DNA of 64,000 nt from Hsuehochloa calcarea (Eukaryota; Streptophyta; Magnoliopsida; Poales; Poaceae). Both the position numbers and the translations under genes were made by a program. The notes beneath the pieces are model-generated. The model did no database searches. It saw only the letters and a program-made list of their open reading frames with translations, and had not been told where the DNA came from. Below, one piece after another: positions 1-10,871 of this stretch (positions within the stretch are counted from its first letter, which is position 1; every line of letters begins with the position of its first letter). Location: NCBI GenBank assembly GCA_036346395.1, contig CM070604.1, positions 50,433,662 to 50,497,661 of the forward strand, read 5' to 3'.

Positions 1-288
1 TTTTATTTTTACACATAAATCATTTTTAATTTCTTGAAAATAGGAAAAACCTTTTTAAAACCCAGAAAATTCAAGAAACTAATTAAAATTTTCCTTTTCA
101 CTTTAAATCAATAAAATCCCAGAAAACTCAATAAATTTTATTTTTGACATTAAAAATTAGTAAATTAAATAATTAACTTTATTTTATTATTTTTCTTTTT
201 AACCAAGAAAACTCTTTTAAATATTAGAAAATCCAATAAAATAATAATTTTATTAATTTTATTTTTGGTAACATACTTTGGGATGTTA
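1..288 (-). repeat. AT-rich LTR fragment, gypsy type
   Basis: On the minus strand the segment begins at about 288 with TATAACATCCCAAAGTATG. This resembles the TGTAACATCCC start common to long gypsy LTRs in grasses, and a very AT-rich stretch follows, as it does in those LTRs. It runs off the window edge. No partner LTR, primer-binding site or ORF is visible, so the family assignment is inference. Confidence 0.4.
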
Positions 289-1440
289 TAGTCATTTGCG
301 AATAGATTAACCATCAGCCTGATCGATGTTAGTATGAACTAAGTTTTATGTATGTGATGAACTAAGTGTGAATGTGTGATGACTTATGACTTTGTGATTT
401 ACGACTTATGAGCTAAATATGGTAAACTAAGTGTTATGTTTGTGATGATCTAGTTAACGCAGCTTTCTAGTGCTAATATTATGTGTGGTTGCTAAAAATA
501 TGAACAATTCATGAATGTTTGCATCAAATAAACTAGTTATATATTTTTGTTAATTTCTGGCATACAATTTAAGGGGTTTTCATGTTCCGAAACATATCCA
601 TGACCGTATTCATTTCGATTCATATTCACTCCGTATTCGTATTCGATATTATTTGTATCTGTATTTGTAACCGGAGTAGTCGTATTCGTATCCAGATCCC
701 CAAAAAATGAAAACAAATATGGCAAAGCCATTATCCGTTCATATTCGATCCGTTTTCACCCCTAGTTGTTGGCTCGAGATGCTTGAACTTTTTTCTCTCT
801 GAATAATAGCCTAGTGCTTTTGGGTTGTGACGAAACATAAACTATAGAATAAGTCAAATGAATTATTTTGTAGTCATTTTGATAACACAAATAAAAAGAA
901 AAATATGACTAAATAGGATTGACAAAAAAACATAACTAAATAAGATTGACTTGGAGTCATTTACATCCTGATGAAATTCAGCGAACATTGCATACCGAAT
1001 ATAGTCCAAACCAGGCATAGCAAAATGTTGCATTCATGACTTGAGTCCTTGAAATAAGCAACGATCCAATGAACTTAAGATATAGTTTGCTTCAACGCGA
1101 TATTGAAACAGTAACAAATTAAATAGCATACCATTGAAAGTGCTAAAATAATTGGAACTTAAACTAACAAAATCAAGGAGCGTAATATAAATAAGTTCAT
1201 CAACTCTGGAGACCATTTCCACTTTGCCTTCATACCCGTTCAATCCTCCATAATGAGGATTAGTAATCGAATTGATCCTCATCTGAACAACAAAACTAAC
1301 GTAGTCATGTACAGTGCAGGGGCACTCATTAAGGACACACAAAGGTCTATAGATTGTAGCATCCCAAAGTTCTGTTACTATTTAAAAATTAATAAAGTGA
1401 TTATTTTATTGCCTTTTCTGAGTTGTAAAAAGTTTCCTTG
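289..1440. other. AT-rich intergenic DNA without recognisable genes
   Basis: The short ORFs here are random in composition and match no family I know. The only structured item is the hAT-like end at 725-767. Positions 600-720 are rich in repeated CGTATTCG/TATTCG words, as often seen in subterminal regions of Ac-like hAT elements. Confidence 0.5.
725..767 (-). repeat. hAT (Ac-like) terminal sequence
   Basis: Read on the minus strand from 767 it gives TAGGGGTGAAAACGGATCG, close to the CAGGGATGAAA-type ends of Ac/hAT elements. Repeated TATTCG-like words lie just inside it. The opposite end and an 8-bp target duplication were not found, so this is a remnant. Confidence 0.45.
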
Positions 1441-2752
1441 ACTTTCTAAAAATTAAAAAATAGTTATATGCAAAAATAAAAGACAACTTTAAGTTAGAAA
1501 TATATTTTTTATTTGAAACTAATCTATTTGATTTTTAGGCCTTTTCAAAGTTTTCAAATTGAAAATCACCATTCAATTTCTCTCGATTTGTTAAAGTTTA
1601 ATTTGAAATTTTAGAAATAAAAATAATTTAAATGTGAGTAAAATAAACGCAATTAAATAAAAATTATTTTATTTTATTTCCATAGTATTTTTGAAGCTTT
1701 AAAAATAAAATAAACTATTTAAATTTTATTGGATTAATTTAAAGCGTAAATTGAATTTTTGAATAAAAACATTTTAAATGATTAAAATAAACTTCAGATA
1801 AATACAAACTAATTTTATTTGATCTATTCAGGTTCCAAAGTATTTCACAAAAATTTCTTGAAATTTTAGAATTTATTTTATTTTGTGTATTTTCTTTCCT
1901 TTTCTTCTTTCCTTTCCTCTCTCTCCTGTTTCTTTCCGTTGCTCTTCCCGAAGCAATACCCATGCCCGACTAGCTCAGCTTGCCATGCCGTCGCGTCAAC
2001 GCCTCGACCGCCCTATCCTCTCGATCTCTGCCCTGTCTCCTCCCTCACCTGCTCTTGTTGACCCCGCCGCGCCACGCCGTCCCTTCTCATCGATCTGCCG
2101 CTCCCGCTTGCCACACGAGTGCCTGCGCCGCCCCACCTGCTCTTCCTCTCCACGTCCATGTCGTGTCATTCCGCATAACCCTGTCGCCTCCGCCACCTGC
2201 TCCGGCGACCTCCTCTGCCCCATCGTGTCCTGCCTGTCGCCAGCGCCTGTCCTCGCTATGCCGTGAATGTTATCTGACTAGAAAACTTGAGAATTTGGAA
2301 AATGAATTTTAGTTATAGAATATCTGCTTTGTAACTTAGTACAAGTATTTTAAAAATATCGCATTATGCAAATTCAACCCTATATGCCCTCCTTTGATAT
2401 ACCCCTGCATGCATTATATTATGTTATTAGGTGTAACTTGCAGAGCACAGTTGTTTGTGCTCATCCTTACTTAATGCAAATAAATTTCAGAGAAGAAGGA
2501 CTTCGCACTGTCGAAGATCTCGACGACCGCTACCCCAATCGATTGCCTATGGCAGATTTGCTGGGCTCTGCTACTATTCATTTGTCTTCCGTTGTGTTCT
2601 TATTTGTTGGCTCGTAAGCCTTTCTGGTAATCAACTCTGATATTTTTAATAAAACTTTGTGATTATAGATGTTACCATATTTATTTACTATGTGAACTAG
2701 CCACTGATCCTGAGACTAGTTCGAAAATGCACGGAGGATTTGGGGTGTTAAA
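1441..2752 (+). mobile_element. Decayed gypsy-type LTR with internal GC-rich block
   Basis: An AT-rich stretch (1441-1880) is followed by a C-rich, Pro/Ser/Arg-biased block (1900-2265). The segment closes with CTGATCCTGAGACTAG and GGATTTGGGGTGTTA. The first resembles the CTGATCATGGGACTGG near the end of the solo LTR at 59166-59228. This AT-rich, GC-rich, terminal-motif order is typical of long grass gypsy LTRs. The open frames in the GC-rich block are a composition effect. No target duplication was found and the left boundary is uncertain. Confidence 0.4.
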
Positions 2753-3128
2753 CATGGGTCCTAACATAGATAAACCAAACAAAAAGTAATACAATACTTA
2801 TAGAGTTACCGTAGAGAGGTAATTATTATAGAGATGCAATATAATTAATATATAGATGACGTAGAGACTTATACCTTCCAGCTCGTCGGCATAGATTGAA
2901 TATGGGAAGTGTCGATGTCTGGGACTCTCGTCACAGATCCACCTGCACAAGTAATCAATAAGTTGGAAACCTAAATCTAGCTAATTAAATATGAAGTACC
3001 GACCGTTGAATACGTACCACGCGGTGGAATGCAGAATCCGGTTGTGTGGGGTACGTGTCGGATGTCGTAGCTTCATGTCGTGGTGGGTCGACCACGACCT
3101 GGACGCAGCGAAGCCTCGTATGACTGTC
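2753..3128 (-). pseudogene. 3' remainder of plant-mobile-domain pseudogene (beyond the Tat insertion)
   Basis: This segment abuts the 5' LTR of the Tat element. Its last five bases, CTGTC (3124-3128), are duplicated at 14654-14658, so before the insertion it was continuous with the DNA right of 14658. The minus strand reads on from the plant-mobile-domain relic there. I see short coding-like stretches around 2880-3120, but stops prevent a clean translation. The left part (2753-2880) is AT-rich and featureless. Confidence 0.35.
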
Positions 3129-3808
3129 TGTTGAGGATTAAAATATTCATATATTACCTTAATATATGATAAAGACCATACGTCTTCGTGGTCGTAACTT
3201 CTAAGACCACCGACCTAACTGGTCGTAGGTATTACGGAAGTTATATAATAAATGCCCTGGTCGGACAAAGTTCCAAACCTAGTCCACGACTAGGTAAGTG
3301 CTCGTAAAGCTATGAACAGGCATCTGGGTCGAGTCTCCGACCACGCCACTCACTATGTGATGAATGAACCACGTGTTTCATATTCCGCATAATACAACAC
3401 TATCACGGTTGATGATTTAACGTCTCCTAAATCATTAACCGCAGAACAGTTGACGTTTTCACCAACCGCCTTTGCAGTTAGGGGAACCGTCAAACTACCG
3501 TCTCTTCCCGACCAGACGCGTCGCTCCCCAACGGATGTCTCTTCATGGGATAACTGCCACCGCTTTATCAAGTACTTAAGGAGGACCATGGAAGGCCGGA
3601 GAGATAGAGGACACGGGGTACAGAACAGACAGCACAAGCAGAAGACATCAAGTAAGATATAGCAAAGTGTTGTGTTTTTAGATACTCCGGTGTTTGTAAT
3701 TGTGAGTTCATAGCAATAAAGAGCAAGTTAGATCCACTCCCGTGAGTCACGCACATTTTCCTCTTTTTATTTATATATTCATAAGATCGGCGATTTGATC
3801 GCCGACGA
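3129..3808 (+). repeat. 5' LTR of Tat element
   Basis: About 680 bp, TGTTGAGG at the left and GCCGACGA at the right. It is nearly identical to 13977-14653. The largest differences are a short substitution or indel patch around 3443-3460 and a few single-base changes. It carries the promoter region of the element, but I see no unambiguous TATA box. Confidence 0.9.
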
Positions 3809-3832
3809 CTTCTGCCGTCAGTGGGAAGATAG
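3809..3832 (+). other. Degenerate primer-binding site of Tat element
   Basis: The bases after the 5' LTR, CTTCTGCCGTCAGTGGGAA, resemble the TGGCGCCGTCTGTGGGAA usually found here in Tat/Grande-type elements. The leading TGGCGCC is damaged. Confidence 0.5.
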
Positions 3833-5287
3833 TGCAAAACTTCAAGAGGTTCTTTGCTCAACTCATCTGCTTTCTTCATATTCGTAATTGCAAGTATGGC
3901 GTAAATATGGGATGAGGAGAACGGTTCGACTTGGATGACTACTCCAACCTTGACATGGAAGCTTGCATCCAAGCCATGCAACATGGGAATCTTCGTCCTC
4001 CTCCGATGGTTCGCAAGTCGGCGACGGCAAATAACTTGAGCGGATGGATGAAGATACACCGTTGCGCCAAGAGGCGCTACGAGGGACAGTCGTTCAGGCC
4101 GGTTCGGACGTCCAATGTTTTTCCAAGCCCGGTTTCCGGCCGTGAAAAGGTGACAACACCTCACCCCACAACCCGAGGGTCAATATACCCTTGACACAAT
4201 CATGGTGGCGGTATTCACCAACGGCCTCTGAAAATTCGAGGACCAACCGCACTGTAGCGGTGTCGATGAGACCCTCACCGTAATGGGCCGAGTGAGGACG
4301 ATAAGACTCGATGTCCGATCGGCAATCCGCCGAATCAGCCGAGCCCGCCACGAAGACCTCGGAGGTTCTCATCTCCGACCGGTCTCCATCGTGGAAGTCT
4401 CGGTAGAAGCACCGAGAAGTTCTCCACTAGTCACGATGGAAGCTCCTCGGAAGATCGTTCTTTGGAAGCATGAGGTCAACACGATCGGAAATCCGATCGT
4501 GATGCCACTCACGATCCCCGCACACCCCGCCTCACCACCACCGCTAATGGAGATGGCGCGGGCAATCAAGCACCACCTACCGAGGCAGCGGAGCCGATGG
4601 GCGTCCATCGGCTAATACGCTGTGGTGCGGCCCACCAAGGATGACATGCATGACGGAGTTAGGCCAAAGGTCGAGAGGAACTTCGGTCTCCGAACACCAA
4701 CATCTTCGATGAATCCTCCGAGACCTTCATATGATTCGTAACTTGTGTCGTATTCAAGATATTCTTAATAATACTGACCCTGTTCTGGCTGAAGCTCCGG
4801 GCTTTACCCAATTGGTGGAGCAGGTATCGGAAATTCTTCAACGAGCGGCAAACGGCGCGCGAAGCGTCTGAGGGGCAAAGGATGTCACAAAGTCTAACGG
4901 TGACTTCATCTCGGCCTCCTCCCTCGAGAGGCGGCATGGTCACCCATCGGTACCTAGACCTCCTCGGCGATTCCGACCAGTAGGTCATGAAGGAAGAAGG
5001 TTGTTTCGAACAACGACCTCTTCCCCTAGCCAAGGAGAGCACCTGCTTGGCCCAGATGATCTCCGTCATCATCTGAACCATGCTAATGGTCAAAGGCGTC
5101 ATGATAACGTCTGCGACCGGATCGGGACGACGGAGCCTCGGCGTTCAAATAGAAGAAACCGATCTCCTCATCGATCATAATCCCAGCACCTTTTCCAAGA
5201 AGGCGCTATGAATCAGTTACAGGTTGTCGAGCCTTTTCTGCAGGGCTCCAAGCTGTACGTTGGCCTAATAGGTTCCGACCTGCCAAC

Positions 5288-6489
5288 ATGGATAAATTCG
5301 ATGGATCTCAAAATCCATTAGAGTTTCTCCAGATATATACCACTGCCATCAGAGCTGCTGGTGGTGATGAAAACGTGATGACTAATTATTTGCCCACTGT
5401 TGCGGAAGGATCTCGCCTTGGTCTTGGTTGCTTAACCAACCTGGTCGAATCTATTTATACTTGGGAACACTCTGCGATCTATTGATTGTGAATTTCCGAG
5501 TACGTCGATCGCATCGAAAGGAGGATGATCTCCATCGAACTCGGCGGAACCAAAGGAAACTCTCGTCGAGACATCAAAAGGTTTAGCCAGTTGAAATTCT
5601 ATTCCGAGATTGCGTAATCTTACGTTATTCAGCATTCAAAGCGAGTTTAAGGAATCGGCGGTTTCTGAGAGGATATCGCTATGAATCCTCCACGAACAAC
5701 CGCGAACTCTTTGACATGACTGATAAGTATGCGGCCGCTAGTGAGGCGGTTGAATGGAATGAAGCTATTGATCGAAAAGATAAAATCCCTCAACCTGGCC
5801 TTGAGAAGTCAGAAAAGAATCCCAAGAAGGTTTTCAAGAAGAAGAAGCACCGCAAAATGGGCACCAAGGAAGTCCTAGCGGTTCTAGATAAACCGTTCAA
5901 GGGTAAGAAGGACTATACCGGTCGGGGCAAAGCCAAAGTTCCAACTGATAACCATAATAAAGGTAAGAAGTGGTGTCCACTTCACCAACAGGCAGGGCAT
6001 GACTTGCGCACCTGTCGTGTTTGGCAAAAGAAGCTGGAGAATTTCTATGCAGGTAAAGGCCCACTTCCCGCAATTCAGGAGTTAGGGGAAACAAGTTCCA
6101 AAAAGAACAAGGATGGCGACGAAGAGATGGAGTACCAGGAGCCTCAGCGCACGGTCAATATGATCTTTGGAGGTTCTTCTTCATACGACTCACGCCGTCA
6201 TCTGAAAGCCATGGAGCGAGAGGTCAACCTATCGGAACCTTCGATCATCGCCAAACCATCAAGGTGGTCGGATACCGTGATCTCCTTCAGCAAAGAAGAT
6301 TGCCTCGTCTCATCAACTCGACCGGGTAGGTTCCCTATTATCGTAGAGCCTACTATTAATAATTACAAAGTCAATCGAGTTTTGATAGACGGTGGTAGCT
6401 CTTTAAATATCTTATTTTCGGGAGCTTTAGAAGATATGCAGGTTCCTAGATCAAAGGTAAAACCGGTGAAATCGTCTTTCATGGCATAG
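5288..6489 (+). pseudogene. gag and protease of Tat element (broken)
   Basis: Encodes the structural Gag polyprotein and the aspartic protease that matures it. The frame at 5288-5485 has the Tat-type Gag motif FDGSQNPLEFLQIYTTAIRA followed by AAGG. It then drifts out of frame. A second long frame (5716-6489, 257 codons) holds a basic linker, a histidine/cysteine cluster (WCPLHQQAGHDLRTC) like the nucleocapsid region, and the protease active-site segment VLIDGGSSLNILF near 6382-6420. DGG in place of DTG is common in this lineage. The DNA from 3833 to 5287 is degenerate and probably held the Gag N-terminus, but I could not follow a frame there. Confidence 0.75.
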
Positions 6490-8384
6490 TTCTGGTTCTA
6501 CCGCCAAACCGATAGGACAAGTATCCTTCTGGCTACGTTCGAAGCCACGATAACTTCCGAGCGGAAAAGATTTCATTTGGCGTGGTTGATTTGAAACCGC
6601 ATATAATGGAATTCTTGGTCGTCCGGCCTTAGCAAAATTCTTAATAGCCACGCACTACGGGTATCAAAGTTTGAAAATGCCAGGACCGAAAGGTGTGATC
6701 ATGGTTCGTGGAGATCGCAAAATGGCATACGCATGTGATCGAAGGTCTTTAGAATCGGTCGATGAGCTACCACCGTAAATTCGACTCATCATCCATGCGG
6801 TCAAGCACTCTGGACCCAAGATAACGCCCAAACCGTCCGACTGGACCAAAGAGGTTCCACTCGACAAAGGCGCCCTTCAGAAGCGTCATGTCAAGCAATG
6901 ATGGTGGATCCTCACCAAAGGTCTTGACGGAGCAGACTCAATCCTAAATAGGAAGAGTCGCTCGTCTCCTTCCTCCGAGCAAACAAGGATGTATTCGCAT
7001 GGCAAGCGTCCGACATGCCCGAGTCCCTGTGGAGGTGATAGAGCACGCAGGCTAGCGCTCGGCTGACAAAAACCGGTCAGCGAAGCTCGGGCGTTTCGCA
7101 CCCGGCCGGAAGGGCGCCATCGATCGAGATTGACAAGCTCTTAAAGGTCGGATTCATTCGTGAAGTACATCAACCTCAATGGCTCGCTAATCCTGTAATG
7201 GTTAGGAAGAGTAATGGGAAATGGAGGATGTGTATAGACTTCACAGATCTTAATAAAGCTTGTCAGAAGGATGATTTTCCCCTTCCTCGCATTGATCAAC
7301 TTGTAGACTCTACCTCCAAAAGCGAGTTATTAAGTTTTTAGATGCTTACTCGTGGTACCACCAGATTAGTATGAGTAAAGAAGATGAAGAGAAAACTTCC
7401 TTCATCACTCCATTTGGCACTTCTTTGTTATGTAAAAATGCCTTTTGGTCTCAAAACGCTGGTGCAACTTTTCAAAGATTAATGCGTAAAACCTTGACCC
7501 ACAAATAGGTCGAAATTTGGAAGCCTCGTTGATGACTTGGTAGTGAAAAGTGTCAACTCCGGCGACCATATGCTTGACCTTAAAGAGACTTTCAATAACT
7601 TGAGAAGACATAACCTCAAGTTGAATCCTAAAAGTGTGTGTTTGGGGTTTCATTGGAAAATCGCTCGGTTTCCTAGTTTCGCTAGAGGTATCGAAGCAAA
7701 CCCGCGAAGATATCGGCCATCCATCGATCGCCCCGACCACGAAGAAGGAAGTCCGAAACTAACCGGTTGTATGGCGCTAAGTCGTTTCATAGCCGTGTTA
7801 GGGAAAAGGGACTACCTTTCTTCAAACTTCTTGGAAACATGGAAGTTTCAGTGGACGACAGGCGAATGATGCCTTTGAAAAGCTCAAAGAGTACCTTACA
7901 GTACCGGTCTTAGTTTCTCCAAGACCGGAAACATCGTTGATTTACGTGGTACGCAACGCCACAAGTCGTCGTGATGTCTTGGTCGTAGAACGTGGCGCCC
8001 AACGACCGATGTATTACGTGTGAAGTCTTACATGGGCCAAATGAAAGATACCCATAGGTACAGAAGTTATTTTATAGTCTCCTTATGGCTTCAAGGAAAC
8101 TAAGGCATTACTTTCAGGCCCACAAAGTGGTCGTGCCTACTGGATATCCCTTAGGTCAAGTCCTTGGAAATAGAGAATCGTCAAGACGAATAGCAAAATG
8201 GGCGGTGGAACTAGGGACATTCGACCTCCATTTCATCTCACGAACAACCATAAAGTCTCAGGCAATAGCAGAATTCATTGCCGAGTGGACAAACCCGGAA
8301 TCTAAGCAAGGACCTGAGTACGAGCACCACGACGAGTGGACAATGTACTTTGACGGTTCCTTAATGCTTAAAGGATCGAAGTGA
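6490..8384 (+). pseudogene. Reverse transcriptase region of Tat element (broken)
   Basis: Frame-by-frame reading shows the post-protease motif NGILGRPALAKF near 6604-6640. The RT core follows: GFIREVHQPQWLANPV (about 7150-7200), GKWRMCIDF (7216-7242), DFPLPRID (7273-7296) and LDAYSWYHQISM (7338-7374). The catalytic YVDD box survives only as a frameshifted VDDLVVKS around 7529-7551. At least four frameshifts and several stops fall in this stretch, so no active RT can come from it. The family assignment rests on these ordered motifs. Confidence 0.8.
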
Positions 8385-8657
8385 GTCGTCTTGATATCCC
8401 CTACCGAACACATCAAGTATGCCGTCGGTTTAACTTTCCGCTACAAACAATGTGGCGGAGTACGAAGGTTTGTTTGGCGGGACTTGACGCTCGTTAAGCT
8501 CGGGATTCGCAAATTGCTTATGAAAGGCGATTCTCAACTAGTAGCGAATCAAGTAGGGAAAGAGTACCAATGCTCGAATACCAAGATGTCTTCCTATCTG
8601 GCGGAAGTCCGAAAATTTGAAAAGCACTTCTTCGGTTTCGGATCAACATATTCCTAG
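8085..8657 (+). pseudogene. RNase H region of Tat element (broken)
   Basis: Degrades the RNA strand of the RNA/DNA hybrid during reverse transcription. The frame at 8085-8384 contains the RT connection and the start of the RNase H fold (EFIAEWTNPES, then MYFDGSLMLKGSK with the first catalytic Asp). A frameshift leads into 8391-8657, which has LLMKGDSQLVANQV with the expected catalytic Asp. Two consecutive open frames remain but they are not joined. Confidence 0.75.
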
Positions 8658-10069
8658 AAAGGAGAACTTTCTAGCGGATCGGTTAACGCGGATGGCCTAT
8701 ACTAGGTCAACCGTCCGCACGGAGTTTTTCTCGAGCAACTCGATTCACCCTCGGTAGTCGAGCATTCCGAGAACATCGATAGTTTACATCGAGTCAATCC
8801 TATTGACTCGATAACTTAGATGCTCCACGGATCGGTGACGATCAAGGTAGAGATCGGATGCCATCGATCTACAATTATCTTGACAGATGACCTAATTCAC
8901 AAGATGATGTAGAGGCCGATCGTATAGCACGAAAGGCCAAATCATACACTCTAATCGAGCGTACCTTGTATAAACGAGGATCTCATGGAGTGTTGATGAG
9001 ATGCATATCTCAATCGGTGGCATTAGGTTGCTAACCAAATTCATGAAGGAGTCTGTGGAGCACATCATTCCTCTGAGAACCTTGGTCGGTAAAGCCTTGA
9101 GCAAGGATACTCTTGGCCAACCCCTTCATGATGCAAAAGAGCTCGTGACGAAGCGTATAATGTCGCTTTCATAGCCGACAAGTACATCACCAACACAAGC
9201 TTTGCAAACAATCCCTCTTTCTTGGCCTTTTGCAACTTTGGAGACTAGACATTCGGGCCATTCCCAAGAGCACCGGGGCTTCAATTCTGTTCGTCATGAT
9301 TGACACGTTTACAAAATGGATTGAGCCAGCCGGTTGTAAAAGTTACAAGCAAGCCGCTAAGAGGTTCATAACAAAAATGTGATTACGATTTGGTGTACCG
9401 GTCATATCATCATCGATAATGGTACCCGATTTTCAGCGGCAATTTCGTGAATTGCGAAGAACTAGGAATCAAGATCCATTTAACCACGTGGCTCATCCAC
9501 AGAGCAATGGAGCAGTCGAGCGTGCCAATGGTATCCTAATACATGGGATAAAACGCCGAGTATTCGACCAGTTAATAAAACGGTCAGGGGCTTGGGTTCA
9601 AGAACTTCCTTCTGTTTTATGGGCTATCCGGACCACGACCAGTCGTGCGACCGGTGAAACACCTTTCTTTTTAGTTTATGGGGCCGAAGCTATGCTTCCT
9701 CCAGAATTAAAAATTGGCTCTGCTCCCACTGATTGTTTTAACTTAAGCAATCAGGAAGAACATCGACTCGACGACATCAAATTCCTTGAAGAACGACGAA
9801 ACCAAGCTTTGATACGTTCGGCAATCTACCAACAAGCCATGCGAATGTACTACAATCGTAAGGTGCAACCTCGCAACCTAGCCGTAGGTGATCTGGTTCT
9901 CAGAAAAATTCAGAGCCAAGCAGGGCGCAATAAACTCTCCCCTAAATGGGAAGGTCCTTACACTGTGGTCGAAGTTACCCGACCAGGCTCAGTACGATTA
10001 GCCATGTCAGACGGCAAGGTTTTGTCGAATTCATGGAACATTGACCAATTGCGTAAGTTCTTTGTTTAA
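8658..10069 (+). pseudogene. Integrase region of Tat element (C-terminal half open)
   Basis: The integrase N-terminal part (8658-9418) is scattered over frames with stops. From 9419 to 10069 a 216-codon frame stays open. It includes HVAHPQSNGAVERANG (end of the catalytic core, with the last catalytic Glu), WAIRTTTSRATGETPFFLVY, and a C-terminal DNA-binding segment ending GPYTVVEVTRPGSVRLAM. The open frame does not restore the core: the first two catalytic Asp residues lie in the broken part. Confidence 0.85.
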
Positions 10070-10871
10070 TTTCTTTCGTTTCATTTCGTTTAAATTCTTT
10101 TAAACATGATAATTAAATTTGGAGTAGCGAGTGATGTTATTTATATGACGTTGCCTAATCCTGGTCGACTACGGTTCGTATGCTCTGGATTATAAAGTGT
10201 ATAGTTTATATTTCAAAATTCTGTTCTACTCTTGTTTGGCTCTTGGTGGGACACGGAAAATCTCCTAGTCGAAGTCTCTCCTTTTCATGACGTGGTTCCG
10301 CCTTTGGAAGGAGCTTCTAGCGACGGTCTTTTTCTACGATCCTCATTGCCAATGGACTAAGAGCATGAGCATGTCTTGCGAAATATATTTTATACCTTTA
10401 TTTCCTAGCTAGGTTCATTCCGACCAGTATTGAGCATCGCATAGAAGTAAAACCACTTGTCTGCTTTTAACATATGTTTTTCATATTTTTTCCTCTTATC
10501 AAGGAGAATTCTTTCTTTTTCCGACCATATGTTGTCTTAGTAAAGTACTTGATCATTAAAAGCAGATTTACAACTAGCCAAACCTACACTTCCGACCATA
10601 AAGGTTTCCTAGTATTACCACGATCGCTTTTTACCGATCAGTACATACTTACAAGTAATGGTTGAGATTTGGATTTATATTCTTGGTCTCGGGTAGTACT
10701 ATTATATAGTAAAGATCTTCTACTATATAACGATCGGGGCTAGGTAAGACATAAATTCACAAGTCGTAGGATGAATAAAAGAATTTTTTCCATTTTTGAT
10801 AAGAGAAAGGTAAGTCTTTACATTGTATGCATTGTTTTCTCCTGCAGCTAAATTACTAGAGAATGTCTAAG
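10070..10871. other. Spacer between sense and antisense coding regions of Tat element
   Basis: About 800 bp between the integrase stop and the stop of the antisense coding region. It is T-rich and has no coherent frame on either strand. Convergent transcripts would end in or near it, but I see no specific terminator or polyadenylation signal to name. Confidence 0.4.

Noticed and set aside
1960..2035. tRNA-like phrase GACTAGCTCAG
   Set aside because: No T-loop GGTTCGAAT, no closing acceptor stem and no CCA-adjacent structure; chance match.
1883..2312. Two overlapping plus-strand ORFs and one minus ORF, Pro/Ser/Arg-rich
   Set aside because: Open in several frames at once because the block is C-rich; it fits the GC-rich core of a gypsy LTR. 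No protein family is recognisable.
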